Shown piece after piece: positions 54,118 through 64,000 of a DNA stretch of 64,000 nucleotides. This DNA comes from Elephas maximus indicus (lineage: Eukaryota > Chordata > Mammalia > Proboscidea > Elephantidae). The notes below the pieces were generated by a model. It was given only the letters and a program-made list of their open reading frames with translations, was not told the DNA's origin and did no database searches. Position 1 is the stretch's first letter; each line of letters opens with the position of its first letter. Location: assembly GCF_024166365.1 (NCBI RefSeq), contig NC_064825.1, forward strand, positions 105,972,480 to 106,036,479, given 5' to 3'. A program made the translations under genes and the position numbers.

Positions 54118-55160
54118 ATATTATTTTACTTTTATGTTAGCAACTTTATTGAGGAATAATTTACATACAATAAAATGCATCCTTTGCCATCTGTCTGATG
54201 AGACTTGACAGACAAGTGTAAAACTATTTCCACAATCAAACACAGAACACTTATATCATCACCAAAATTTCCTTGTGCATCTTTGCAATCTATTCCTTTC
54301 CTACACTCTTCAGTGAAGAAATCACTGATTAGTTTTCTGTAAGTATAGTTCATTCACAATCAGAATGTACTCTGTGTCTGGAATCCTTTACTCAGTATGA
54401 TTTTTAAGATTCATCTATGCTGCAGTACATTTAAAAGAAGTTAACTCCACTTTATTGCAGTATGGAATTCTACTGGATACCAAAAAAAAAAAAAACAAAA
54501 CCAGTGCCATTGAGTTGATGCCAACTCATAGGGACCCTATAGGACAGAGTAGAACTGCCCCATAGATTTTCCAAGGAGCGCCTGGTGGATTTGAACTGCT
54601 GACCCTTTGGTTAGCAGCCGTAGCACTTAACCACTACACCACTAGGGTTTCCCCATTGGATACATATACCATTAATTTGTTTATTCATTCATCTATTGAT
54701 AGACATTTGTGTTGTTTTAAAGTTTTGGCTGCTATGGGTATAGTTGTTACACATAACCATGTACAATTTTTAATGTGAAATACGTTTTCATTTCTGTTTG
54801 AACAAATCTTAGGAGTAGAATTGTTGGGTCATATTGTAGGTATATGTTTAGCCTTTTGAGAAAGTGTTAAAGTGTTTTCCAAGGTGATTATACCATTTTA
54901 TACTCCAACTGTCCAGATGTATGAGAATATCAGTAGCCCCACCCCTTTGCTAATACTTGGTATTGTTAGAATTTTTAATTGTTTTTTGCATTCTAATGGA
55001 AGTGTTGTGGTGTCTCATTGTGGTTTGAATTCGCATTCCTCTAATAACTAAAGATGTTGAGCATATTTATCTGTTATTATGTGATATTTGTCTGTCTGTT
55101 TTGATAAAGTGCTTACTCAAATGATTTTCCCCTCTTTTTTTCAGATGTTGGTTTTATTGA
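54118..55160 (-). repeat. Old LINE-1 (L1M-type) 3' portion, inverted
   Basis: aactttattgaggaataatttacat is the usual antisense L1M 3' UTR phrase. Toward the right it enters the antisense ORF2 C-terminus (attgttgggtcatattgtag, tataccattttatactccaa, gtggtttgaattcgcattcc). It is split by the AfroSINE at 54481-54654. No readable protein. Confidence 0.72.
54481..54654 (-). repeat. AfroSINE inserted in an old L1
   Basis: Inverted copy with a long A-run at the left, aaaaccagtgccattgagtt tail and head at the right (agccctagtggtgtagtggt-type on the minus strand). TSD a(c/t)tggatac occurs at 54472-54480 and 54655-54663. Confidence 0.88.
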
Positions 55161-55189
55161 TAGATTGTAAATGTTCTGTTAGTTCAAAT

Positions 55190-56145
55190 ATGTCATAATG
55201 CTAATGACTTCGGAAGAAATTTTCTCAATGCTTTGTAACATCTTCGTTCTGAAGACTGTGTATCATGGGGTTAGACACTGGGGTCAAAATGGTATAGGAA
55301 AGAGAGGGAAGTTTGTTTCTTCACATTGGTTGGATTTGGGTTTTAAACAGTTTTATACTTGTTCTGTTAAGATTGTCTGATATTCCCAATTTCACTGGTT
55401 TCTTTTTGGAGCATTCTCAGTCATTTATATGATTATTCTAATGGGCAATGGCATCATAATTCTAACAACAGGAATAGATCCCACACTTCAGATTCCCATG
55501 TATTTTTTTCTCAGGAATTTTTCCTTCCTGGAAATTAAATAGTTTTATTCTGATACATAGAATAAAACTACAACTATGAGGTGGGAAGAACAGGTGGAAA
55601 AGGCTTTGCTCCATCCTGTGTTTGATGGCAACTTGAGGATAGTTGAGATAATTCTGCTATAGGAATCAAGTATCAGCATAAAAGGAACAATGACAAATGC
55701 TACAGCAAATATTTAGACCACCATCTCATTGACAAAGATGTCTCTGCAGGCCAGTTTGAGGATTGGGGGAATGTCACAGAAGAAGTGATTGATTTGGTTA
55801 GAACCACAAAAGGGCAGAGAGAATATCTGGCCTGTTTGCCCTATCTCAACAGGAAACCCACTGATCCAGGAGCTAGCTGCTAACTGGACACACATCTCTT
55901 GGTTCATGACTAAAGGATAGTGCAGAGAGTTACAAATGGCTACATAACAGTCATAGGCCATCACCACCAGGAGAAGGCACTCTGTGACTTCAAGCATGAG
56001 GACAAAACACATTTGTGTAGTACAGGCAAAAAAAGAAATATTTCCTTCTGGGTCCAATGATCCATAAGCATTCTAAGAAGAGTGACAGGCACATACCAGA
56101 TTTCTAGGAAGGAAAAATTGTTGAGAAAAAAATACACGGAAGTCT
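55190..56145 (-). pseudogene. Rearranged olfactory receptor pseudogene, OR10AG-like
   Basis: Minus-strand pieces in order are: SVYFFLNNFSFLEIWYVPVT (TM2; right edge about 56140), a frameshift near 56055, then FACTTQMCFVLMLEVTECLL, MAYDCYVAICNSLHYPLVMN (DRY altered to DCY), EIGQTGQIFSLPFCGSNQIN and LACRDIFVNEMVV. A stop follows at about 55713-55715, then TM5 and [17 protein letters not shown] (to about 55560). The C-terminal part (CLKPKSNQCEE, LSYTILTPVSNPMIHSLQNE) occupies about 55190-55374 with more lesions. The N-terminus and TM1 are missing at the right, where an RTE tail begins. A plus-strand OR fragment (55376-55545) sits between TM6 and the EC3/TM7 part. Clearly non-functional. Confidence 0.9.
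55376..55545 (+). pseudogene. Inverted OR N-terminal/TM1-TM2 fragment inside the OR pseudogene
   Basis: Plus-strand translation gives SDIPNFHWFLFGAFSVIYMI, then ILMGNGIIILTTGIDPTLQI and PMYFFLRNFSFLEIK, which is the IC/TM1-TM2 start of an OR10AG-type receptor. The surrounding OR sequence is on the minus strand. Its last ~45 bp (YFFLRNFSFLEI) duplicate, in inverse orientation, the TM2 segment at about 56097-56140. It replaces only about 20 bp of the recipient between TM6 and EC3. Interpretation: a small inverted duplication or inversion with flanking deletion. Confidence 0.85.
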
Positions 56146-56151
56146 ATTTGG

Positions 56152-56372
56152 ATATGTTTTCAGGAGAGATTAGTCCCTGGAAAAGAACATCATGTTTGTA
56201 AAGTAGAGCATCAGTGAAAAAGAGGAAGACCCTCCATGAGATGGATTGACACAGTGGCTGCAACAATGGGCTTAAGCATAACAACGATTGTGTGGATGCC
56301 ACAGGACTGGGCAGTGTTTCATTCTGTTGTATGTCGGGCCACAATGAGTCGGAACCAACTCAATGGCACCTA
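56152..56372 (+). mobile_element. RTE 3' end, strongly 5'-truncated
   Basis: Matches the last ~200 bp of the RTE at 31135-34326: aagaggaagaccctccatga, tggctgcaacaatgggctta, gggcagtgtttcattctgtt and the tail ccacaatgagtcggaaccaa, ending cacctaacaaaaac. It adjoins the broken N-terminal edge of the OR pseudogene. Confidence 0.85.
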
Positions 56373-56519
56373 ACAAAAACTATGGCTAACTCCTTAGTTC
56401 AACCTATCCTTTTATTTCTGGGATGACTGTAAAAGCCTTGTTCCACTAAACACACTGTGTACAGACAAACCAGTGTGGGTATTTTAAAGATACAAATGCC
56501 ATCATTTTAGTGCATTGCT

Positions 56520-56812
56520 AAAAACAATTTCGTGGATTCTCATTGTGCTTGGAATAATCCAAAATTATTTCCAGGAATTGAAAACTGCTGTATAACTTGG
56601 TCCCTGCCTTTATTTCCAATGTCATCTGCTAAAATCATCCCCCCCTCCCCCACTGCCCAGGCAATCAGTTCTTCAGATTCCTTAGAATGTAAACCTTAAG
56701 GGTCTTCTTTTGCTTTTTCATCTGCCTAGAATGTTCTTTACATAGTTATTCTTTCTATTTAGGACTCAGCTCAAATGTCATTTCTTCAAAGAGATCTGCT
56801 CAGGTTTATCGT
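56520..56812 (+). repeat. LINE-2 (L2) 3' fragment
   Basis: catctgcctagaatgttctt, aggactcagctcaaatgtca and cttcaaagagatctgctcag correspond to the well-conserved L2 3' region (left boundary approximate). Confidence 0.65.
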
Positions 56813-56824
56813 TGGGCTTATATT

Positions 56825-57030
56825 GTTGTTATTGAGTGCCATCAGGTTGATTCTGACTCATAGCAACCTCATGTGATAGAGTGGAAATGCCCCACATGTT
56901 TTTCTTGGTTGTAATCTTTATGGAAGCAGAGCGTAAAGTCTTTCTCCAGTGGAGCTGCTGGGCAAATATGAACCACCAACCTTTCAGTTAGCAACAAAGG
57001 GCTTCAGTTAGTGCCAAGAGGGCTCATTAT
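56825..57030 (-). repeat. AfroSINE with TSD shared with the adjacent RTE
   Basis: Inverted full-length type: tail at left (gttgttattgagtgccatca), body atggaagcagagcgtaaagt and head at right. The flanking ggcttatatt occurs at 56815-56824 and 57031-57040. Confidence 0.82.
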
Positions 57031-57040
57031 GGCTTATATT

Positions 57041-57632
57041 GTTGTTGTTTTTAGGTGCCATCAAGTCGGTTTCGACTCATAGTGACCGTATGTACAACAG
57101 AAGGAAACAATGCTCAGTCCTGCACCCTCCTCATGATTGCTGCTATGCTTGAGCCCATTGTTGCAGCAACTGTGTCAGTCCACCACATCGAGTGCCTTCC
57201 TCTCATTCACTGACCCTCTGCTTTGCCAAGCATGATGTCCTTCTCCAGGGACTGATCCCTTCTGATAACATGTCCAAAGTATGTGAGACAAAGGTTTACC
57301 ATCCTTGCCTCTAAGGAACATTCTGGCTGCACTTCTTCCAAGACAGATCTGTAGATTTGTTCATTCTTTTTGTAGTCCATGGCGTATCAATTTTCTTCAC
57401 CAACACTGTAATTCAAAGGTGTCGATTCTTCTTCTGTCTTCCTTATTCATTAACCGGTTTTCACATGCCTATGGGTGATTCAAAACACCATGACATGGAC
57501 CAGGTGCAATGACCTTAAAATGACATCTTTGCTTTTAACACTATAACAACGTCTTTTGCATAGGATTTGCCCAATGCAATATGTCCTTTGATTTTTAGAC
57601 TGCTACTTCCACGGGCATTGGTTGTGGATCAG
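57041..57632 (-). mobile_element. RTE LINE, 5'-truncated (last ~590 bp)
   Basis: Inverted: the tail gttgttgtttttaggtgcca is at the left; inverted 3' coding/UTR sequence includes tcaagcatagcagcaatcat and aggacatcatgcttggcaaa. It extends to about 57632. Flanks ggcttatatt (57031-57040) and gggttatatt (57632-57641) act as TSD (9/10). No usable protein; pieces of the RT C-terminal region only. Confidence 0.87.
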
Positions 57633-57641
57633 GGTTATATT

Positions 57642-59462
57642 GGAACCATTTAATGATATTAGCGCCAGGTGTGAATTGTTTCTTTATCATACTGTTACTC
57701 TTTTGTTTTAAAATAAGGTGGGTTTATATCCCCATTTTTCATTAGAGGCTAAAAAACTCAGAGTCAAAGATTTCACATAAATTTTCCAGGTTTTTACATG
57801 TTCTGGATTTCAACTCTATTGCAAGGTATTTCCAGGTCCCTAGGTTTGATATGGAAAAATAATGGGCTTTCACAAACTTGTTAACATTTATTAAGTTAAT
57901 ATATGCAATGCACTTCGATCTGATTATATCTTGTTTTAAGATTTTTGTTTTATAACCTTGAAAATAGAATGGTGTCTAATGTAAAGGAGATTTATAATTT
58001 CTAGCTAATCAGGATAGTATTATTTATTGAATATTTTTCAATTTTTTTGAAGCCTGGAATATTTTCTTGTTTCTGTCTGCTGTTCACATTATATCCTAAA
58101 CCACTCCATCTTAATACTTTATTTAATATATTTTATCAAACACTTTTGTGTTCACTCAGTAAGCCAACGGGATCAAAGCGAGTCATGTCCTGAAAGAAAT
58201 ACTGGTCTTGAAAACAAGATCCTTGAGTTATAAGCTGGTGTAAGCCATTTTACACACCAAATAATTTTACCTACATATGACTGGTACACCAGCTCTCTTG
58301 TCTTTATTTTGGAAAAAAAATAATAATTAGCTAAGTACATAAGAATGTGACTGAAGCACACAGGCACTTTATAGGCTATCGTGAGGGCAAAAGGCATCTA
58401 TCGCTGTAGAACCAGCTGAAAATCTCAATTAACTATCAAGTTCATCAACACCTAGGAATATTTTTCCAATCAATCTAGTCCATAATACAGTGACACCTGC
58501 GGGAGACAGAATTCAAAGGAACTGCATGAAAACTGCTACGTTTCCATGGTTCTCACGACTTTTCTGCCTGTGATAGGGTGCAGTCGTAAAATGTTTCTAT
58601 TGCTCTCTACTAGGAATCCTACCTCATAAATACCCAGTGAGTTTTCCTTTTCTGACAGGTTCTGCTTTACATATGTTCTGATTTTCAAATATTTTACTGT
58701 CTAATTTCTGGCCTATGAAATCTAACACTATTTCACTGATGAACCCTTGAGTCTGCTATTCGACTATATGCGTGTCTTTTATTCCCTTGACATTGCATCC
58801 TATGATTTGGTTTAATAAGAATATAGCACAAGGTTATGCCCCAACATGGTATGCTACATATAACTATAAATTACATTAAATTGAATTTTTATTAGAAAAT
58901 GATATCAGCCATGATGTGGAAAAGGGTGATTAAAGATGATTATTGCAGTGAGAATGTAAAAAGCGAACTCTTTAAACTTCCATTAAGATTCTAGTAATTC
59001 TCATACTTATTTGTTCATTAAGAATTGATCTTATTGCTAAAAAATACAATCTTCTCCCATTTATATATTTTACTCATAAGAATATTTGGGCTTAGTGCTC
59101 TATTTTAAGGCAAAATAAAATGTTCCTGGGGGAAATCAAAATAACATGCAAAACTTTTAGTAAATATAGTTATCAGGTATTGGGTCTTAGTCCTTCCATG
59201 TATATGGATTGATTTTATTGGGGTAATGTATACCATAATAGAATATGAACTAAAAATGTTGAGCTAAATATTTTTGTCTATGAACTTATAATTTGGAATA
59301 AAGAAATGTTTCATATTTTCCCCAAAAGGAGGAGAGTCCTTATCATATAAGTGACTTCATTAATAATGGCACTATTTCCTTTATTATCAGCATAACAAAA
59401 TGTATTTCATTAATACTTACGAGTATTTCATTCTTTGCTTCTAGTTTCCTTAAGAGGTTATT
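57642..59462. other. Unassigned AT-rich DNA
   Basis: There is no coding region longer than chance and no nameable repeat in about 1.8 kb. It is the longest apparently repeat-poor stretch in the window. Confidence 0.5.
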
Positions 59463-62400
59463 TCTTTTTTCTTTTTTTAATAACTTTTATTAAGCTTCAA
59501 GTGAACGTTTACAAATCCAATCAGTCTGTCACATATAAGTTTACATACATCTCACTCCCTACTCCCACTTGCTCTCCCCCTCTTGAGTCAGCCCTTTCAG
59601 TCTCTCCTTTCTTGATAATTTTCCCGGCTTCCCTCTCTCTCTATCCTCCCATCCCCCCTCCAGACAAGAGTTGCCAACACAACCTCAAGTGTCCACCTCA
59701 TATAATTAGCTCACTCTTCATCAGCGTCTCTCTCCCACCCGCTGACCAGTCCCTTTCATTTCTGATGAGTTGTCTTCGGGGATGGTTCCTGTCCTGTGTC
59801 AACTGAAGGTCTGGGGAGCATGGCCGCCGGGATTCCTCCAGTCTCAGTCAGACCATTAAGTTTGGTCTTTTTATGAGAATTTGGGGTCTGCATCCCACTG
59901 ATCTCCTGCTCCCTCAGGGGTCCTCTGCTGTGCTCCCTGTCAGGGCAGTCGTCGATTGTCGCCGGGCACCAACTAGTTCTTCTAGTCTCAGGATGATGTA
60001 GGTCTCTGGTTCATGTGGCCCTTTCTGTCTCTTGGGCTCTTAGTTGTCGTGTGGCCTTGGTGTTCTTCATTTTCCTTTGCTCCAGGTGGGTTGAGACCAA
60101 TTGCTGTATCTTAGATGGCCGCTTGTTAGCATTTAAGACCCCAGATGCCACATTTCAAAGTGGGATACAGAATGATTTCATAATAAAATTATTTTGCCAA
60201 TTGACTTAGAAGTCCCCGCAAACCATGTTCCCCAGACCCCCGCACTTGCTCCGCTGACCTTTGAAGCATTCATTTTATCCCGGAAACTTCTCTGCTTTTG
60301 GTCCAGTCCAATTGAGCTGACCTTCCATGTATTGAGTGTTGTCTTTCCCTTCATCTGAAGCAGTTCTTATCTACTGATTAATCAATAAAAAACCCTCTCC
60401 CACCCTCCCTCCCTCCCCCCCTCGTAACCACAAAAGTATGTGTTCTTCTCAGGTTTACTATTTCTCAAGATCTTATAATAGTGGTCTTATACAATATTTG
60501 TCCTTTTGCCTCTGACTCATTTCGCTCAGCATAATGCCTTCCAGGTTCCTCCATGTTATGAAATGTTTCACAGATTCGTCACTGTTCTTTATCGATGCGT
60601 AGTATTCCATTGTGTGAATATACCACAATTTATTTACCTATTCATCCGTTGATGGACACCTTGGTTGCTTCCAACTTTTTGCTATTGTAAACAGAGCTGC
60701 AATAAACATGGGTGTGCATATATCTGTTTGTATGAAGGCTCTTGTATCTCTAGGGTATATTCCTAGGAGTGGGATTTCTGGGTTGTATGGGAGTTCTATT
60801 TCTAACTGTTTAAGATAACGCCAGATAGATTTCCTAAGTGGTTGTACCATTTTACATTCCCACCAGCAGTGTATGAGAGTTCCAATCTCTCCGCAGCCTC
60901 TCCAACATTTATTATTTTGTGTTTTTTGGATTAATGCCAGCCTTGCTGGTGTGAGATGGAATCTCATCGTAGTTTTAATTTGCATTTCTCTAATGGCTAA
61001 TGATCGAGAACATTTTCTCATGTATCTGTTGGCTGCCTGAATATCTTCTTTAGTGAAATGTGTGTCCATATCCTTTGCCCACTTCTTGATTGGGTTGTTT
61101 GTCTTTTTGTGGTTGAGTTTTGACAGAATCATGTAGATTTTAGAGATCAGGCGCTGGTCGGAGATGTCATAGCTGAAAATTCTTTCCCAATCTGTAGGTG
61201 GTCTTTTTACTCTTTTGGAGAAGTCTTTAGATGAGCATAGGTGTTTGATTTTTAGGAGCTCCCAGTTATCGGGTTTCCCTTCATCATTTTTGGTAATGTT
61301 TTGTATTCTGTTTATACCTTGTATTAGGGCTCCTAGGGTTGTCCCAATTTTTTCTTCCATGATCTTTATCGTTTTAGTCTTTATGTTTAGGTCTTTGATC
61401 CACTTGGAGTTAGTTTTTGTGCATGGTGTGAGGTATGGGTCCTGTTTCATTTTTTTGCAAATGGATATCCAGTTATGCCAGCACCATTTGTTAAAAAGGC
61501 TATCTTTTCCCCAGTTAATTGACACTGGTCCTTTGTCAAATATCAGCTGCTCATACGTGGATGGATCTATGTCTGGGTTCTCAATTCTGTTCCATTGGTC
61601 TATGTGTCTGTTGTTGTACCAATACCAGGGTGTTTTGACTACTGTGGCTGTATAATAGGTTCTGAAGTCAGGTAAGGTGAGGCCTCCCACTTTCTTCTTT
61701 TTTTTCAGTAGTGCTTTGCTTATCCGGGGCTTCTTTCCCTTCCATATGAAGTCGGTGATTTGTTTCTCTATCCCCTTAAAATATGACATTGGAATTTGGA
61801 TCGGAAGTGCGTTAAATGTATAGATGGCTTTTGGTAGAATAGATATTTTTACTATGTTAAGTCTTCCTATCCATGAGCAGGGTATGTTTTTCCACTTAAG
61901 TATGTCCTTTTGAATTTCTTGTAGTAGAGCTTTGTAGTTTTCTTTGTATAGGTCTTTTACATCCTTGGTAAGATTTATTCCTAAGTATTTTATCTTCTTG
62001 GGGGCTACTGTGAATGGTATTGATTTGGTGATTTCCTCTTCGGTGTTCTTTTTGTTGATGTAGAGGAATCCAAGTGATTTTTGTATGTTTATTTTATAAC
62101 CTGAGACTCTGCCAAACTCTTCTATTAGTTTCAGTAGTTTTCTGGAGGATTCCTTAGGGTTTTCTGTGTATATAATCATGGCATCTGCAAATAGTGATAA
62201 CTTTACTTCTTCCTTGCCAATCCGGATACCTTTTATTTCTTTGTCTAGCCTAATTGCCCTGGCTAAGACTTCCAACATGATGTTGAATAAGAGCAGTGAT
62301 AAAGGGCCTCCTTGTCTGGTTCCCGTTCTCAAGGGAAATGCTTTCAGGTTCTCTCCATTTAGAGTGATATTGGCTGTTGGCTTTGCATAGATGCCCTTTA

Positions 62401-64000
62401 TTATGTTGAGGAATTTTCCTTCAATTCCTATTTTGGTAAGAGTTTTTATCATGAATGGGTGTTGGACTTTGTCAAATGCCTTTTCTGCATCAATTGATAA
62501 GATCATGTGGTTTTTGTCTTTTGTTTTATTTATGTGATGGATTACATTTATGGTTTTTCTGATATTAAACCAGCCTTGCATACCTGGTATAAATCCCACT
62601 TGATCATGGTGAATTATTTTTTTGATGTATTGTTGGATTCTATTGGCTAGAATTTTGTTGAGGATTTTTGCATCAATGTTCATGAGGGATATAGGTCTAT
62701 AATTTTCTTTTTTTGTAATGTCTTTACCTGGTTTTGGTATCAGGGAGATGGTGGCTTCATAGAATGAGTTGGGTAGTATTCCGTCATTTTCTATGCTTTG
62801 GAATACCTTTAGTAGTAGTGATGTTAACTCTTCTCTGAAAGTTTGGTAGAACTCTGCAGTGAAGCCGTCCGGGCCAGGGCTTTTTTTTGTTGGGAGTTTT
62901 TTGATTACCCTTTCAATCTCTTTTTTTGTTATGGGTCTATTTAGTTGTTCTACTTCTGATTGTGTTAGTTTAGGTAGGTAGTGTTTTTCCAGGAATTCAT
63001 CCATTTCTTCTAGGTTTGCAAATATGTTACAGTACAATTTTTCATAATAATCTGAAATGATTCTTTTAATTTCATTTGGTTCTGTTGTGATGTGGTTCTT
63101 CTCATTTCTTATTCGGGTTATTTGTTTCCTTTCCTGTATTTCTTTAGTCAGTCTAGCCAATGGTTTATCAATTTTGTTAATTTTTTCAAAGAACCAGCTT
63201 TTGGCTTTGTTAATTCTTTCAATTGTTTTTCTGTTCTCTAATTCATTTAGTTCAGCTCTAATTTTTATTATTTGTTTTCTTCTGGAGCCTGATGGATTCT
63301 TTTGTTGCTCAGTTTCTATTTGTTCAAGTTGTAGGGACAGTTCTCTGCTTTTGGCTCTTTCTTCTTTTTGTGTGTGTGTATTTATTGATATAAATTGGCC
63401 TCTGAGCACTGCTTTTGCTGTGTCCCAGAGGTTTTGATAGGAAGTATTTTCATTCTCGTTGCTTTCTATGAATTTCCTTATTCCCTCCTTGATGTCTTCT
63501 ATAACCCAGTCTTTTTTCAGGAGGGTGTTGTTCATTTTCCAAGTATTTGATTTCTTTTCCCTAGTTTTTCTGTTATTGATTTCTACTTTTATGGCCTTGT
63601 GGTCTGAGAAGATGCTTTGTAATATTTCGATGTTTTGGACTCTGCAAAGGTTTGTTTTATGACCTAATATGTGGTCTATTCTAGAGAATGTTCCATGTGT
63701 GCTAGAAAAAAAAAGTGTATTTTGCAGCAGTTGGGTGGAGAGTTCTGTATAAGTGAATGAGGTCAAGTTGGTTGATTGTTGTAATTAGATCTTCCGTGTC
63801 TCTGTTGAGCTTCTTACTGGATGTCCTGTCCTTCTCTGAAAGTGGTGTGTTGAAGTCTCCTACTATAATTGTGGAGGTGTCTATCTCGCTTTTCAATTCT
63901 GTTAAAATTTGATTTATGTATCTTGCAGCCCTGTCATTGGGTGCATAAATATTTAATATGGTTATGTCTTCCTGATCAATTGTCCTTTTTATCATTATAT
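59463..64000 (-). mobile_element. L1-E: young LINE-1, running off the right edge
   Basis: Inverted L1 with 3' end and T-run at about 59463-59480, 3' UTR to about 60480 with the C-rich complement of the G-rich tract at 60392-60423, and ORF2 from about 60460 to beyond the window. It is very similar to L1-B across ORF2. Only about 4.5 kb is visible, so whether ORF1 and the 5' UTR exist cannot be told. Confidence 0.95.
60460..64000 (-). pseudogene. L1-E ORF2, nearly intact but catalytically lesioned
   Basis: ORF2p is the L1 endonuclease/RT. Open on the minus strand from 63766 to 60638 (over 1,030 codons). It covers the end of the endonuclease ([15 protein letters not shown]), the RT with [34 protein letters not shown] and [14 protein letters not shown], and the Cys-rich end [18 protein letters not shown]. 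Three lesions are visible. (1) A frameshift at the nine-base A-run 63706-63714; the upstream endonuclease (ITILNIYAPNDRAARYINQ, GDFNTPLSEKDRTS) is in another frame. (2) RT motif C reads FADAM, not FADDM; the Ala codon is at 62180-62182. (3) A TAG at 60638-60640 replaces the Trp of DEW, removing about 60 C-terminal residues. The usual motif RQGCP is RQGGP as well. The start codon lies outside the window. Confidence 0.93.

Noticed and set aside
61215-61655. A 146-codon open frame on the plus strand
   Set aside because: It is antisense to the L1-E ORF2 and mirrored by antisense frames in L1-A and L1-B (for example 13154-13597), a compositional shadow of a real coding region.

Overview
The window looks like an AT-rich, repeat-dominated stretch of nuclear DNA from an afrotherian mammal, most likely an elephant or a close relative. 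The evidence is many copies of a tRNA-derived SINE with the AfroSINE layout, several copies of an RTE (BovB-type) LINE sharing that SINE's 3' tail, and long LINE-1 (L1) copies of a lineage-specific type. No prokaryotic gene, operon, CRISPR array or cellular RNA gene is visible. The species assignment comes from recognising the repeat families by memory, not from a search.

The only host genes I can support are olfactory receptor (OR) genes of one related group, OR10AG-like. One is intact (22698-23639, +). One is nearly intact but carries a single nonsense codon in TM1 (35365-36315, -). One is heavily damaged (55190-56145, -) and has an inverted piece of an OR 5' coding region lodged inside it. 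This is a fragment of an OR cluster embedded in retroelements.

Layout. 1-0.9 kb: unassigned. 0.9-17.1 kb: an AfroSINE, then L1-A (1138-17102, full length), split by a younger full-length L1-B (7291-15652) with a 17-bp target-site duplication (TSD). L1-B has a CpG-rich 5' UTR of ~213-bp tandem monomers and carries a ~316-bp 3' segment that looks like a transduced tail of another L1. 17.1-22.7 kb: scattered AfroSINEs and a Tigger1 DNA transposon fragment. 22.7-23.6 kb: intact OR gene. 23.7-31 kb: a MaLR-type LTR, RTE and old L1/L2/MLT1 fragments, a probable ERV LTR, SINEs. 31.1-34.3 kb: a complete-length RTE element with a 13-bp TSD. 35.4-36.3 kb: OR pseudogene. 36.4-40.8 kb: mostly unassigned, an unidentified GC-rich patch, an AfroSINE and a 5'-truncated L1. 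40.8-49.3 kb: a nest, in which an AfroSINE is split by L1-D, itself invaded by a solo LTR and by a ~35-bp SINE tail. 49.4-51.4 kb: MaLR LTR plus internal region. 51.4-53.8 kb: RTE (-) lacking its 3' part. 54.1-57.6 kb: old L1, the rearranged OR pseudogene, L2, SINE and RTE pieces. 57.6-59.5 kb: unassigned. 59.5-64 kb: L1-E (-), running off the window, with a long ORF2 that has lost the second RT catalytic aspartate.

The mobile elements form an interacting community. L1 copies supply autonomous retrotransposition. RTE copies probably supplied the machinery for AfroSINEs, as the shared tails and one reused target sequence suggest. I found no convincing new defence, metabolic or signalling system. 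The most notable observations are the monomeric L1 5' UTRs, the apparent L1 3' transduction, the SINE/RTE target reuse and the internally inverted OR pseudogene.
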